From assembly GCF_028009165.1 (NCBI RefSeq), contig NC_079245.1, positions 2,728,001 through 2,792,000 on the forward strand: a stretch of 64,000 nucleotides of DNA, read 5' to 3'. How positions within the stretch are numbered: the stretch's first letter is position 1; every line of letters begins with the position of its first letter. The notes beneath the pieces are model-generated. The model searched no databases, had not been told where the DNA came from, and saw only the letters and a program-made list of their open reading frames with translations. This document shows positions 35,785 through 49,481 of the stretch, piece by piece. The DNA comes from Akanthomyces muscarius (lineage: Eukaryota; Ascomycota; Sordariomycetes; Hypocreales; Cordycipitaceae). Both the position numbers and the translations under genes were made by a program.

Positions 35785-38547
35785 CCTGGCGTTTTTATCT
35801 TTTGGTCTTCTCGCTCTGCCCGTTGTAAAGAATGACGAGATGGGAAAGAGGCAGGATGAGTAGACAAGAATGGAATCGGGATATATGCCTTTAAGAAAGA
35901 AAGAGAATCGGCGTCCTGGAGAAGAAAAAAGAAACGCCCTGTCCCCTGCTCCTGGATCCCGGCAGTCAAGCCCAAGGAGCTGGGTCAGGCTCGCTCCCAG
36001 GCGAAGAGCGCCCTCTCAAAAAGCAACGGATGGGGGGAGGTGCAGGATGCGTGACGGCCCAGTGCCAAACTCCGAGCCGTGGGTTCTTGGGCGCGGAGGA
36101 GAAGAAGAAGCAACGCGGTACGCGGCCTGCAGCTGTGTGCAGAGATGCTGAGAGACAAGTGTTGAGATGCGCAATGGATCCGAGAGTCTTGAGCTTGCAT
36201 TAGTTTTTGTTCTGGGACAAGGCGGGCGACCCGTCAGAGAGAAAAGAAAAAAAAAAGTAGTTGACACAACCCAAGATCGACGATATATGTCCGAACGGCA
36301 GCAAAAGGAAGAAAGAAAAAAAAATGACAAGATGGTGACGGAAAAAGAAAGGAAGAGAGGATCGAGCCGCAAAGTCAGGAACAGGAACCGTGTAAGTTTG
36401 GCGTTCCAACGTGGGACGAACTGGATTGAGACACGCAGGTATCTACAAGATCCTATTGAGGGAAAGCAGTGTAGCAGTAGTTTTGTTCTTTCTCTTCTTC
36501 TGTGACTCAGTGGCTCTTTCTTCACATTTTCGCGTACGCGATTGTGTCTTTAATTGTTTTACAAGGACGTGTGCGGCTTTTGGGGGCTGGGCAAAAAATC
36601 AATGCCGAGACCCTCAATTCAGACGTCACAACTTGCATTGCTACTTTGCCACATATGAGCTGACGTCCCGGCCATGACTGGGGCCCTTGAGCGGGACGGG
36701 AATGGATTGAACAATAAGAGTGGCGCAACTGCAACGTGCCTTTGCCCCAAGGTTTGGCTGCCTTTTGTGTGAAGAGAGTGCGTCGTCGTCGAAAAGTCGT
36801 CCGGTCAGAGACACAATCGAGCAAAGGGAGAGCAGTGTGTTGAACACGCAGGGTGAAACATTGACAAAGGGTGGAGAGCTCGTTTTGGGGGAGGCGCATC
36901 GTCATGCGCAGCTTTCTTTTTGACCAAGGGCATGGAATAGTATAATACTACATATCTTTTCTCGTTCCGCTCAAGAGGAGAGGAGGGTCCGTCGACGAGA
37001 CGAGGGAGGATGAGGGGCTTCGTAGGTGGACTGAGAAGTGCAGTACGAGAGCGGAAGCAAAAAAGAAAAGAAGAAAAGAAACGCGACCGAGGGAAAAGAA
37101 AGAGGATCTTTGTGGAGGTGGTCGGCTCGAACGGGCGTTTCGTCTCAAGACAAAAAGTCACACCGGGCGAAGAGCTTCATACGGAGGCGTAGGCTTGCTG
37201 CTTTCTTTCTTTTAAGGTGTGTGGCTGTGAGACTTTTCGATCGCGCGTCGGCGCGTTGAGCCTTGCCTCGGTCGCGGTGTGGTTGTATGAGGCTCAATGC
37301 AAGGGAGGGCGACATGTTTTCTGCCGTCCCTTTATTTAGTGTAGAAAAGGCCAAAAAAAAAAGCCTGTACCTTTGGGTTGGCCAACTACAGGCAGGCCCA
37401 AAAATAACAACTGCAGGTCGTGTTTTTTTTGCTTCTTCATGGTAACCTGGGGCGGCTTGTTAGTGCAGCGCGCATTGTCAAAGCTCCTGCACCGAGTTAC
37501 AGACTTGCAGCCCTAACAAAGACACCTGTTTTTGGCAGGCTTATAGCCTTTGCTATTGGTGCGAAGCTAATAGCATGGGTTCTCGGTACCTGGGCAAGGG
37601 TTCATGCATCCCTTGCGTCCAATGCATCGGGTGGAAACGATACGTACGAGGCTTGGTACCGCAGGGAACAGCTGCCGTTTTCTTGTAGGCAAGAAGTCCC
37701 ATCAAGATACATTGAGTAGTTGCCAAGTGTTCGTTCGCGAACGAACATGAACCAACCAAAAGTTTAACGGCCAGTATTGAACCTTGATATGCTGCATTTT
37801 ATAGACATAGATAATTACGCCCTCGCCCTTTTTCCCACCGAGTCAGACTACGGGATCCCCGACAGCAATACCTTTGCCTGGAAGGTGTGGTACCCCTAAC
37901 TAGTTACCTAAGTTAGCTACTGCAAGAACACGACCCTGCGCTATAGCGGCGATCATGTATCGCGACGAGGATCCTGTGTACAAATACCCATCCTAAAAAA
38001 CATGGGAAAATATAATCTACAATTCCGATCATGGGCCGAGAAACTTTGAGGCCTGGTCTTCTCCACATAACTCTTGTCGCCTGCAGGCGACGAGCAAGGG
38101 GCTTGAGTCAATGCTCCTGCATTGGACGACTGGGCTAGTTGCTGAGGGCTGAATGAATTGCTTCTGCTCTGGTGGACACCAAAGATAGACACACAAAAGC
38201 TCGATATTTTAGCCTTTTTAACAGACCAGATTGCGCCACGACCCAGCTAGACGAATACTGACTGTGATAATAACCTCACACTACATCGTCCATTGCTTGT
38301 CTATCTGTCGTTGAGAATCGTCGTATTAGTTGGTTGTCTGCACTATTAGGGCGCTGTTCGAGGCTCATAAATTTCGCACCTTCTTGCGCTGATGGGGTGG
38401 ATTGGTAGTGTTCCATATTGTTCTTGATCCAATGTGTCGATTCTCTAATGCTATACAGGCAGCCATCGCTTTCCCCCGCGACTCTTGACAGACTATACCT
38501 TGTGACATGCATCCTGAACAATAAGCAGGCTTTTTTCCAACTCTAAT
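35785..38547. other. Long intergenic region, purine-rich
   Basis: About 2.8 kb without a supported gene. From about 35,870 to 37,120 the plus strand is markedly purine-rich with A-runs (so pyrimidine-rich on the minus strand, as expected for the leader of the minus-strand MFS gene). A perfect 20-bp palindrome sits at 37,728-37,747. Open frames here are low-complexity by-products. Confidence 0.5.
37728..37747. repeat. Perfect 20-bp palindrome
   Basis: TGTTCGTTCGCGAACGAACA reads the same on both strands with no spacer. It also contains the nested TTCGTTCGCGAACGAA. It could be a dimeric regulator site or a chance palindrome. Confidence 0.8.
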
Positions 38548-41163
38548 CTAAGAAAATTTTCCATGCGCCCACTTGCACTCTTCGCCGTTGCCAAATTGCG
38601 GCGAGCTGAATCCAAAATCGCACCAGATTTGCGTGCCGCAGATGCTTTCGTCCTTTGTGGTCACACACTCTTGTATCCTCGACATGTCGCCTGGTACAGC
38701 TGGCAGCATCTTGTGGCTCCTGGCGCAGTCCGAGGACCACTTGAAAGGGGACTTGAGTTTATGCGAAAGCGCTGCGTCTTCGTGCGCCTTGCAGAATCGG
38801 TAAGTACCGCAGGCCTTTTCCGTGAGGTCATCATCAGTGCACATTGCCGCGTCCTGGGGCTCAGGAATCCAAGGGCGGTCATCTAGAGCATCGCCCTGAA
38901 CATCGAGACATTCCTGGTGGCTGTCGAAGAGGGCATTATCGGGAATCTTTGCCTGGCCAGGCTCGTAGACTTTGCAAGCCTTCTCACCAGCTCCCTTCCT
39001 GACTTGGAACGTTACAGTCTCCGACGTGTCCCAATCCGATTCGGCTTTGGAATCGCCAAAGAGCCTAAGGGCGCGCACAACAAGCTTGTAGGTGCCCACA
39101 GGGAGATAATCACCCCACTCCAGTCGGCCGTTCCATGTCGTGCGTGTTGTTTGAGTATGAGAGAGCGCCTCCATAGTAAAGGCGTTGATCTTGAGATTCT
39201 TGGCCTGCATGCGATCGGCCAGCCACTTGCGAGGCGCAATTGGCACGACCTCGGCTCGCACAAGGCGGGTGCCAAATTCGGGCTTAACACTCAAGGGTAG
39301 GGAAAGATCCAAGGAGCTGTCGTTATTGATCTTGTAGTCAATATCCTCTCCATCATAGAGGCTATTGTCGCGAGGACCCCATACGGGATCGTTCGTGAAA
39401 GTAGCAAGTTTTGCTCCCCATGAAGGCAGAACCTGGTGTTCTTTCAACGAACCGGACAGACCTAGATAAGGAACTGTCAACACATCGCTGTTGGAGCTGT
39501 TGATCTTGATCCAGCCGGACCACACGGGCAGGCGGCCACCATCAAGACCCGAGGGATCTGTGGCCGAGATGTCCACAGCGGCCGATTTACCAGGGCCAAG
39601 GACAAGTACGCTCTGGCTAAGCTTAATGTCCGCTGACTCCTGGACAGGCGGGCTCTGTTCCAGGCCGATGCCGGGAATGAGGGTGTACAGTGTCTCTGCT
39701 GCGAGGGTATCGAGATGGTAGGTGACGTTGGTCTTGGCAGTGTTGGTAATGCTAAGACTCAAAGACTGCGCGCGATGCTGGGTGTCGTTGAAAGCGAGGC
39801 CGGACGGCTCGACGAGGGTGGTGGCGTGAGCAGCGTCCCAGGCTCTCACCAGACCGCCACCCTGCTGCGCAACTGAGTAGGGCGCTCCCTGAGGCACGGC
39901 CGTGGACATGAGGATGCTGTTGAGAAGTACCGGGTCAAAAGTGCCCCGTACCTCGGCCATGAGGGCCATGATGCCAGCGACAAAGGGCCCGGCGAAGGAG
40001 GTTCCCGATACATCTTCGTAGCCGCCACTGTTTTGGATACCTGGAACGTCGTCACCGGGCGCACCGACGGTGGGCTTGATGTCGAGATCCCAATTCGGGC
40101 CATAGGTTGAGAACCGAGCCATGGGGGCATCTTTGACAGGGCCGTCGATGGCACCGGGCGCCCGGGCAAAGGCGTTGACCGACGTCACGTCCTTGCCGCT
40201 CGAGGGATTCATCACGGAAAAGAGGCCGGCCTTTTTGTCGTTGCCGAGGCCGACTATGCACGGGACGCCGCTGTCGACGATGCGCGAGACGACAGCCGCG
40301 GCAGGACGAGTAGCCCAGCTAGAGCCCGGCCAGCCAGCAGAAGAGACTATGAGTTGCGCGCCGTCTTCATAGGCTTTGACCCAGCCGGCGACGAGGTCGT
40401 CCTCGACCATCATGGCATTGCAGTCGAGCACCCTGTACGCTGCCAGGGTCGCATTGGGCGCCACGCCAACGTAGTTAGCGTCGTTTCCGGCGAGTATACC
40501 AGCCACGGTCGTGCCGTGGCCGTGGCAGTCCATGGGGTCATTCTTCTTGCCGTCTTTGGAGAAGTTGTCACCAAGGACAACTCGGCAGCCTTTGCCGAAG
40601 CAGCCACCAAGGGCGGAATGCGTATAGTTGACCTAGTAACCGTTTTAGCACAAGTACCTTCGTTTAGTTCTTCATTCTCACGTGCAGGGAAGACTTACGC
40701 CAGTATCAACAACGGCAATTCTGATACCGCTACCCGTAAATCCGGCGGCATGTAGCTTGTCGACCTGCGTCATGATGTGGTTCCACGGCGCAGAGTTGTC
40801 GCGGCGCTGACTCCCAGGCTGCTGCACTGTCTGCGGCTCCACCGGCTGCTTCGTGACCTCTACCGGCCACACTTTCGTAACGCCTGGCATTTGTTCCATC
40901 CCATGTCCGGTCATCGTGGTGTTGTGCATCTGCACTGAGATGCCGTAAAAGACCTTGGATTTGAATTGGCGGCGAATCTCGCCGCCCTGGTCTTGGATCG
41001 CCTTGACGAGCTCATCGAGGTTTTGGGTGCTCTCGCACTCGAGGATAAATGCACCTGTGGCTACGTTACCGGAAACTTCTTCACTGGAATCGATAGTAGC
41101 TGCCCCTGCAAGCGAAGCAGCGGCCGCAAGCCCGGCAAGGGTCAAAGTTGAGAAGAGAACCAT
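38548..41163 (-). CDS. Secreted subtilisin-like serine protease (S8)
   Basis: Two exons (41163-40699, 40632-38548) give 849 aa. The ATG at 41163 starts a signal peptide (MVLFSTLTLAGLAAAASLAG). An I9-like propeptide (residues about 35-110, FILECESTQNLDELVKAIQ) precedes the catalytic domain. The catalytic triad is D153 (AVVDTGV), H194 (CHGHGTTVAG) and S367 (SGTSFAGPFVAG), with N286 (GLGND) as oxyanion residue. H-to-S spacing is 173 residues, leaving no room for a PA insert. After the catalytic core comes a long beta-rich Fn3-like region and a Cys-containing tail (about 690-849). This is the large extracellular subtilisin class of fungi. It likely degrades external protein. An intron splits the gene directly after the catalytic DTG. 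Confidence 0.92.
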
Positions 41164-42074
41164 GCCGTCGGAGAAGATGGTTGCCAGAAACCAGGCGAGA
41201 TTGTGTTGTAATCTCGTCTTACCGAGGGAAATGGTGGGAGCGTTATATAGACATATTTGGCAACTCTTTGTGAGTTGTACAGCCCAGTTGCCCACCTTGT
41301 CAGCGACGCAATTTGGTCAAGGGTCCATATGAGCGCATCTACGACTATCTAATTAGCCAATACACATGGCATACAACGCATGAATGGTGCCAGTTGCTTT
41401 CCGCAATTCCGAGAACATCAGACCTTGCGATACATTCTCAGCTCATGATGTTACTTATACAGCGGGATAGACGATTAATGGGGTCCAATATGATATCGAC
41501 TATAACAGTCATCACCGTCGGCTGGGCTCGCCCAATTTCTGTGTAGGATACATGGTGAAGAAGGCAGAACTCGGAATTAAGCTTTATTTCATGGGCTGCC
41601 GAGTGGGATAGCTTGATCCGCTCATCCACACAACAATATGATCCCTGACTATTGGACGGTTCCACACCAGTCAAATTACAAGTACCGCCGTGTTCTAATT
41701 CGTGCTCTGCCAAGCCGGCATAACGACGACTTCTGTATTAATAACTCTAAGTTGGGAGGCCGCAGAAGAATAGCCTGACCAAGAATGGACCAAAAGCCTT
41801 CTGTCCTTGGCGCGCAGTGGAGAATCTGGTTCGTTTGACAATGCTGTTAACACCTTGACTCGATCAGACGATAGCCGTGTTCCCATAGGAAACACAACGC
41901 ACGGTGTTTGCTAGCGTGACACGCCGTGATTCACGTACCTACATGCACGGTATAGCATCTTCCTTTTGAACCGACTTGAGGCCGAAAATATATCGAGGAG
42001 AAGAACCATACGCTCAGTAGTCGCCAGTACAACAGAGACAATTTTTTGGAATGTCCCTAAAAAAGAGTCCTTTA
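41164..42074. other. Intergenic, subtilisin promoter
   Basis: This holds the subtilisin promoter with a TATA-like element (41,243-41,249) and the 3' flank of the F-box gene. No gene seen. Confidence 0.5.
41243..41249 (-). promoter_or_regulatory. TATA-like element of the subtilisin gene
   Basis: TATATAA on the minus strand lies about 80 bp upstream of the ATG at 41163, a normal TATA-to-start distance for a regulated fungal gene. No experimental support is available here. Confidence 0.5.
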
Positions 42075-43134
42075 TTAGGTGGGCGCGGAAGACAGAATAA
42101 TGGAGTTTCGGGATGGCTCCAGCTCCTTGCTTGTGGATGCCTCAACGGCCATTAGCAGACTCGTGGAGCGAATTAACAGCTCTATAACGGTTGTAGCAAA
42201 ACATGCAATTAGCGAAATTGTCTTAAAGGCAAAGAAGAGGAGAAGGCACAAACCCTCGTACGCCAGTCCATAAGATACGGCGGGGTCCTCATCCTGGCCG
42301 GAGAGCAGCGGCATCCTCTCTGCCGGGCCGACCGAAACATGAAAGCGCAGTCCGATAGTCCTGGCCGCGTCCACCCAGAGGATGCGGTCCGACGCGATCG
42401 GGATCTTGGCAGCTGCGTTCCAGGGCTGCCCGCCACTGCTGCTGCCCGCTGCCGCCATGTCACTCAGCCAGTGCCGGAAGACGCGCACGACGTGTTCGCT
42501 CATGTTGTAGTGGCTGACAAAGACACCGGCGTGACGTCCCAGCGTGACGAGGTTGAGCGCGACGCAGAGCTGCGAGAAAAGCTCGCCGTTGTCGAGGTGC
42601 AGATCCTGCGTCGCGACCTCGTCGTCGCTGTCGAAGCCGGCGGGTGCCCCCCCCTGCACCGACACCGGCCAGACCATGCGGAAGCGTCGTCGGCGGTTCT
42701 CCTCGGTTACGACCGGGCGGAAAGACGCATAGAGCTGACAGACGTGGTGGAGGTCTGAGCAGTCTTTCTGTGCGGCGCAGTCATCTTCGCAGTCTGTAGG
42801 GTGGCGGGTACCGAGATAGCGGCAGGACAGGTATGGCGTTGATATTTTGAGACTAGGGTGGTAGCACTCGAGGATAAGCTCGTGGCTTGGAATGGATGAG
42901 ACAGCACGAAGACGCAGTTGGAGAGTGTGGACTGCCAGTATATGTATTTGGCGGCAAATAATGGTCGCTTTGAGCAACTCTTTCAAGGGCAGATGGTCAA
43001 GAATGGTGACTAGGATCTGGCTTGATCGTCAGCCTCTAAGCTGGAGCTAGAGAGTGAATGCATTGGCTTACTTCATTTGGGAGCCTTTCAAGAATCAAGG
43101 ACTCCGTGCTGGCCTTTTCCGGATTGGCATTCAT
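42075..43134 (-). CDS. F-box protein with hydrophobic C-terminus
   Basis: Two exons (43134-43072, 43016-42075) give 334 aa. Splicing creates ERLPNEILVTILDHLPLKELLKATIICRQ, a clear F-box (residues 17-45), so the protein should bind Skp1 in an SCF-type ubiquitin ligase or related complex. The rest (about 60-250) resembles no domain I can name. Residues about 265-305 contain two hydrophobic stretches (GLCLLLFFAFKTISLIACFA, VIELLI), unusual for an F-box protein and suggestive of membrane association. Substrate unknown. Confidence 0.75.
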
Positions 43135-43832
43135 TATGACAATACCTTTGTGGTGTATGAGGGTGGTGGGAGCGACGATATGTGAGCTCATCGGATGAGC
43201 GGAGAAGGCCAATGACGCTATCTAGAGGTCAAGAGCAGCCAAGATTTTTTCGCATGTAACGAGCATGGCATTACCATGACGTCAAGGAACAAAGAAAGCC
43301 AAGACTCGGTAGTAGTATAAGAAACGGATTTAAATACTGATGAAGGGAAATAGTTGTTGATTTTTGTAAGTTGAGGCCCGTCGTGAACTCTAGGTTATGA
43401 CAAGTCAAAGTAGCTATCGAAGTCATAACGAGTATATAGGCCCCAACGAGCCGTGTCCAATGTTTACCGTGGGTCACTTTGGCGAAGTGGTACAGCCCGC
43501 ACGGGCGGCTTGGTCTAGTGGCCACCGGGCCAACTCGATGTTCCATTCGCTTGCAAGACTCAAGACAGTCGGGGCTCGACTCCCGCTGTGTTCCCGGGAG
43601 ATTGGCATGGCTGGGCCCACTGATGAGCTTGCGATGGAATAACTGCATCACTTGAAAGCGACCTTTTTCTTTATTTTATTATTGTTATATATCTCTGTTT
43701 TAAGCTCTCGACGCGTTGCCGCTTTCGCTAGCGCCTACCACCTAATGCTTCTTCTTTTTTAAACCATATAATATTAACCTACTCTAACTGGAGAAGATAA
43801 AAATACTCTATAAAAACAACAAAAATGATTCA
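43135..43832. other. Intergenic
   Basis: This spacer lies between two minus-strand genes. It includes a segment (about 43,495-43,590) with tRNA-like A- and B-box strings that does not fold (rejected), and an AT-rich tail before the DHA2 gene's 3' end. Confidence 0.45.
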
Positions 43833-45967
43833 TCACGCCGCCTTTTCAGTGTCCGACGCACCCTCGGCGTTTTGCGCCGGCTTCGGAGCGACCTCTTCCT
43901 TCCTCTTCACACTGCGCCACTCCATCAACGGAATGGCAACTATACTAACACAGGCAAAGACGACACCCATCAGAAAAACAGTTTGAAGGCCGGCGTTGTA
44001 AGAGTCCAAGATGGCATCCACCTGGTCGGGGTACTTCTTCTTCATGGCTGCCCCAAGGTCTGAAGCACCCACACCCAGCACGTCTGCAGCGTCGACACCA
44101 GGGAGTGTATGCTGGATGACACGTTGCACCTTGCCCTCGAACACGTTTTGAGCGACGGACAGAAACACCGTGCCGGACAGACTCTGCAGGAATATCAGGA
44201 CGCTCGTGGCAATGGCGAGCTCAGGGCCTTTGAAGATAGTCTGCGCGGCGATGATGGGCTGCTGGATGCCTAAACCTACTCCTAGACCAGTGACGACAAG
44301 TGACGCGGCCCTACATGAGACTGTTAGTACGGTTATCCCCGCCTTTCTTTTTCTGCCACATCATACCATTTCACAGTGCTTGTGTGTCGATCAAACGTAT
44401 ACACCAGACCGGAGCCGATTGACAAAACAACCACGGAAGCAATCATGCTTGGCACATAGTATCCGACTTTGGAAACCTGTGGAAAAAAAAGAACTGTCGT
44501 CAGTATTATGCAAGCAATTTGGGAGTGACATATACACACAATAAATCCAGAACTGATGACGGCGACTGACATGGCAGCGCTCGCGGCCAACATGTTGATG
44601 CCAGACGTGTAAGCCGACACGGTGCGCACAGCCTGAAACCAGATCGGCACATAGTATGTCGTGATGAAGAAGGCGGCAAAGTAGCAAAAGACGAACAAGA
44701 TACCACCGGCAAGTGAACGCTGCTTTATGATGGACAGAGGCACCGTTGCCTTGTCGCCCTGCAGATACTGCGAGGCCACCCACACGACAAGAAGCACAGA
44801 GAAGAGGGTGAGGAGAAGGATGATGCGCCATGAGCCCCAGGCATACTTGACGCCTCCCCACTGCAGCGCCAGTAGCAGGCAGATTATGGTGGGGATGAAG
44901 ACGAGCGTGCCGATGAGATCGAAGCGAGAAATAAAGTCGCTGAGGCTGTGAGTCTTGTTGACTTTGCTTTCGGCCGGGATTTTGACGAGCGAGAGGATCA
45001 CGAGAAAGGTGATGCCGCCGATGGGTAGGTTGATCCAGAAACACCATCCTAGGAGCAAATTAGCAGGGGGGCAACTTCAATTCTTGGGCTCAGAGACTTA
45101 CTCCACGTTGCCTTGTCGGTAAAAACACCTGAAATTTCGTCAGTTGAGCCGTTTTGTTTTCCATCTGCTTTGGAAACGTACCTCCCAGCGTTGGCGCGAT
45201 AGTCTGCGCAATACCACCCATGCCACCCAGTGCGCCCGTGTATTTGGGCAGCTCATTCACTGGGATAAAGAAACGAATCAACTTGTTTCTGTGTCAGAGC
45301 AGTCAACCATTTTCGGGATAGAGAGCCTGAGTCTGCCAGACTTACAATAAAAGCACCGGAGTAGAGGCCAGCGCAGCCCGCTCCCGCCACAGCCCGGCCG
45401 ACAATCAGGACGACGGAGCTGGACGCGGCTGCGCAAATGACCGATCCGACCTCGAAGAGGACGAGCGCGGACAGAAATACCCACTTGACCTGGAACTCGG
45501 CGTAGAGCTTGCCAAAGAAGAGCTGCAGGCAGCAGGTGGCCATGAGGTACGCCGAGCCGTACCAGCCCACGTCGGGCAGCGAGTGGAACTCGGATGTGAT
45601 TTTGGGGATGGCGGTGGCAACAATCGATCGATCCTGGAAAAACATTGGGATGTTGTCAGAAGACAAGAGTGTGAAAAGTACTGCAGGGAGTTTGGAACGC
45701 ACCAGGGCAATGCAGATAATCATGAATGCCAGACCGGTGAAAATGGCAAAGATGGCAAAGGGACTGGCTGGCGTCATGGAGGCAACTTTCGACAATTCTG
45801 CTCCAATTGGTTCGTTTTTCTCGACTGCTTCCTGCACAAGCGATACGTGGCTGTTGCTCCGTGGTTGCGCGTCGACAGACGTAGGCCTGCTACCTTGTTC
45901 ATTCGTGCTTCTGGCCCGTGTTAGTAGGTGTTTCCTCCTAGTCAGTGGCCGCTACGTACTTTTCCAT
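43833..45967 (-). CDS. DHA2-family MFS exporter (14-helix)
   Basis: Eight exons (45967-45960, 45910-45703, 45633-45346, 45281-45182, 45128-45102, 45048-44540, 44476-44367, 44310-43833) give 575 aa. Exon 1 is 8 nt and exon 5 only 27 nt (encoding VFTDKATW), both fixed by phase. Family motifs include LDRSIVATAIPKITSEFHSLPDVGWYGSAYL (helix 1-2), KLYAEFQVKWVFL, and GAGCAGLYSGAFI. Motif C is in GALGGMGGIAQTIAPTLGG, followed by WRWCFWINLPIGG. This group includes toxin and drug exporters working by proton antiport. The neighbouring genes give no clear biosynthetic partner, so the cargo is open. The exon 4 acceptor (AAG at 45282) was chosen because it gives the exact family spacing between GAFI and YTG. 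Confidence 0.88.
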
Positions 45968-46968
45968 TTTTGGCCACCACAAAAGCTTTTCACAATATCA
46001 ATAAAAGTACAATGTTGACAGCCCAAGACGGACGCTTTTGTCGAGGTATTATACCTCCTTCACTTGTTAAGTAGCCCCCCCCCCCCCTGCAGCGCGTCAC
46101 TCTACCCTGCGTCAAAGGAGCCGCCCGCATGCTCTGGAGCAATCTCAAGAAAATCCGTATATCGCGACTCGAGCCTGACTTATTTCCGGCCCTGCAAGGC
46201 TGTCCGGAGTCGGGGTCGGTCCTTGCTGAGCGACCGTAGCCTGACGAAATTGCCTAATTCAGACGCGGTGGGCCTGGGGATACCGGCGTTATGGCACCCG
46301 GACACCATACGGGCAGAGTTCTGGTAGAGATCTGAGACCGGATATAGGGCGTGGATCTGCAGAAGTGATCTAAATTCCACGAAAATAATGTGATCAATAA
46401 CTTTTGCCCTTGGTGTTTGTGGAAAGTCTTCCCTGCCGTCAACGCTGCATCATCTGCGGAGCTATCAATCCCGATCGCCGGACACATCCCGTACTGGTAT
46501 GAGTACCCACGACCACTAACTGTCCGAGCAACATGCTGAAGTAGTTGGTGCAAGGTCCATTTTCACCTCCCGCTACATGAGCTGTTTGCTACGTTTTTCA
46601 AAGAGAGACTTGTCATGGACGTAATGGAAGAGCCTAGCTTTACTGCTGAGTATGCGGATTTGGGGCGCATTGAGTCAACCGTCAACTTTACCCAACTACC
46701 TGCTCTCATGGCTTTTCGCCTACGCCGGTCGCACTAGTTGAACACACAATGCCTGCAAGAATAAATATTCGATGGCTGGACAAATGAGCTGAGTGGAATG
46801 CTTTTCGTTAGACTATTGAAATAACACCTTGACTCGTCAAGGTCTCTATATCCGGTCTACTGATACATGCAGCGGCTTAAACATTGATCCAAAACGCCTT
46901 TTATGCCAATTCATAATGTCGTGTATAGTACGTAGCCATTTCTGTCCTTCGCTGTCATTTAATGGCCT
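45968..46968. other. Intergenic
   Basis: This is the promoter side of the DHA2 gene and 3' flank of the SulP gene. A run of 13 C (46,075-46,087) is present. No gene seen. Confidence 0.5.
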
Positions 46969-49481
46969 TCAAATGCTACCGTCTGTGTCTTTGCAACGGG
47001 CATCGCGCACCGCTGCATCCACAGCGTCATACAGGTCGAGATGAAAAAATGGTCGGTCCACTGCCGATATTGTAGTATGCTCTCTAGTTCCACCCGGTGT
47101 GGTAGACTGGGAGAAACTTGGAGGAGTCTGGTTTTCTTCGTCAATGGTAGACGCAAAAGGTCGCCTGTGGTGGCCGAGATGCGCGGAAAACGGCGTGTCA
47201 CTGATGGGAGCGATGGAATATAACGGTTTCCATTTCGCCAATGCTTCCGGGTTTTGACAGGTCGGATAACCGAAACCCGCAGTGGCTAGCGCTTTCCGAG
47301 TCCATCTATTCTGGACGTTGGCAAAATGCCACTCAACAGTGTCGGGTGCCGCGTATCGATCCAGTAAGTTCCGCAGATCGATCAGACCCTGAATAGTAGT
47401 GATGTCAATGTTGTTAACAGCCGCAAAGTCGAGAACCAAAGCGCGCAGATAGGGCAGATGCTGTGAAAGAAGCTTGTCGCGCGGTCCTGGATCGTTCCAA
47501 GGTCGGTCCGATTCATGTTCATATTCTTCGTCGGACGTTCGTTTAGTATTTTCCATCAAGTGTGACTGTAAAATGTCCACATGCAGTGCCTGGTTGATGT
47601 ATGTGTAGCTGTCGTGCACACGGTACACAAAGACGCCCGGGTATGGGCTTTCCAGTAGAATGGCGGGGTTAGATGAGTCGCGGCGGTCAAACTGCAAAAA
47701 GACATCCTTGGTCGCCATAGAAGTCGTTGCAATCCCAGCTGCCGCATCCTCGGCTTCTCGTGGTACACGCTGCGAGCGAGCCACGCCAACAAAACCGCCT
47801 TTGGCTCTGGCAATACCGACTAGTAGTAGCGCAATGGAAAGGCCAATGCCAAGATAAATTGAGTAGTCAAGAGACATGAATATTGCCATTGCAACACATG
47901 CCACCCAGATAAGCAGCTCCAGGGGCGACAGCTGCCAATATTTGTACAAACTTTTGGGGGGTGTGATTAGGTTGCAGACGGCATGGATGATGAGTCCCGA
48001 AAGTGCAGCCTTTGGGATGTAAAAGAATACCCCAGTCAGCGCATAAAGGGCCAGAACCAGCACCAATGCACTGAACACGCCAGCAAGGGGCGTGCGAACA
48101 CCAGCATTCGAGAGCACTGCGGACGCGCCAAAGGAGCCAGTGCAAACGTACCCGCCCATGAAAGGACTCAGAAGATTGGCACCTCCTAGGGCGACGATTT
48201 CTTGCGAGGGGTTAATGCTGTAGTTGTAAAGTCTACCCATGGCTTTCGCAATGGCAATATGTTCGATGATCAGTATTATGGCTACAGCAGGTAGCTCCGG
48301 AAGAACCATTTGGATAAGCGACATTTTAGGCCTTGGCACTCCAATTTTCTGGAAGCCTGTGAAAGTGTCAATGAGCATCCAAGGGTATCGCTATGCGTGG
48401 TACAAACCTCGTTCTATGTGACCCACGATACGGAACTTTGGGCTGATTTGCGGCCCACGACCGTGCACAAGAAAGCTGATAAGCGTAAAGAGAAGGATAG
48501 TAAATGTAAGACGCAGCGATGATGCGAATTTCCAAGCTCGCTTATGAGCTGGCTGCCTCGACTCCATGTGAGAACAGAATTCTCGAATCGCAAAAAGAAG
48601 TACAATGGAGGACAGCCCAATTGCTGCATCGAGCTTGGCAGTCGGTAATAACCTGGCAGTGTCGATCAAGACGCGATATGGTGGCGCCTGGCCGTTGATT
48701 CCCGTGATTCCCAGCGTTGTCGGGATCTGAGTAGAGATGATAGTTACACTGGCAGCGGTGACGAACGCGGAGATGGGGATATAGGGTATGAACTCGATGA
48801 TCCAGCCCAGCCTGAATAGACCGAAGAAGAAGAAAATGCCGCCGCAGAGCAAACCGAGTGTGTGTGCGATTTCTTGGGCGTCAAAGTCCGTGCCTGGCTG
48901 CTCTTGGACGCGATTCACAACTTGACCGACAAGCAGGGATCCAACTGCTGTAGTCTATTTTACGTTAGCAGCTGTCAGAGAGAGCTTAGTTGGCTGGCTT
49001 ACCCCAATGACAATATCTTTCGAAGACCCAAAGACCCAGTACAAGACGGCACCAGTAAAGGACGTGTAGAGGCCGTATGCTGGAGTAAGGTTGGCGAGAA
49101 CCGCATAGGCCATAGCTTGTGGGACGACGACCAAACCAATAGTGATGCCTGGAAAAAGTTAGCCACGAGTGTCTGAAGAGCTGCTGAAATCTTGCAGTAC
49201 ACACCAGCGACAGCATCCCCGAGCAGCCACCTGCAATTGTAGCGCGGAATCCAAAACAGAGGCGGGAATAGGGTTCTGAGATAATGCGCTACCCCCGCCC
49301 TGGTCGGAACCAATTCTCTGAGCCACTCCGCGACAGTTGGTTCCTCTTCTATATAGGCGGTAGCCGATCCAAGCACCGCACGTGCACGCTCCTCCAGATC
49401 TTTCGGTTGATGGGCATAGCGAGCGTTGGTGTCGATGCCAAGCACAGCTTTGGTGAGCTTGGTACGGGCATTTTTTGACAT
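46969..49481 (-). CDS. SulP-family sulfate permease with STAS domain
   Basis: Four exons (49481-49205, 49148-49003, 48954-48408, 48356-46969) give 785 aa. The signature ITIGLVVVPQAMAYAVLANLTPAYGLY and SSKDIVIG is formed across the first two junctions. About 12 helices follow to residue ~470. The C-terminal cytosolic STAS domain (about 530-740) includes GVFVYRVHDSYTYINQALHV and LRALVLDFAAVNNIDITTIQGL. The N-terminus has EERARAVLGSATAYIEEEPTVAEWLREL, as in fungal sulfate permeases. It should import sulfate or a related anion at the plasma membrane, or act on a vacuolar pool. The third donor (GTTTGT) is weak but phase and continuity support it. Confidence 0.92.
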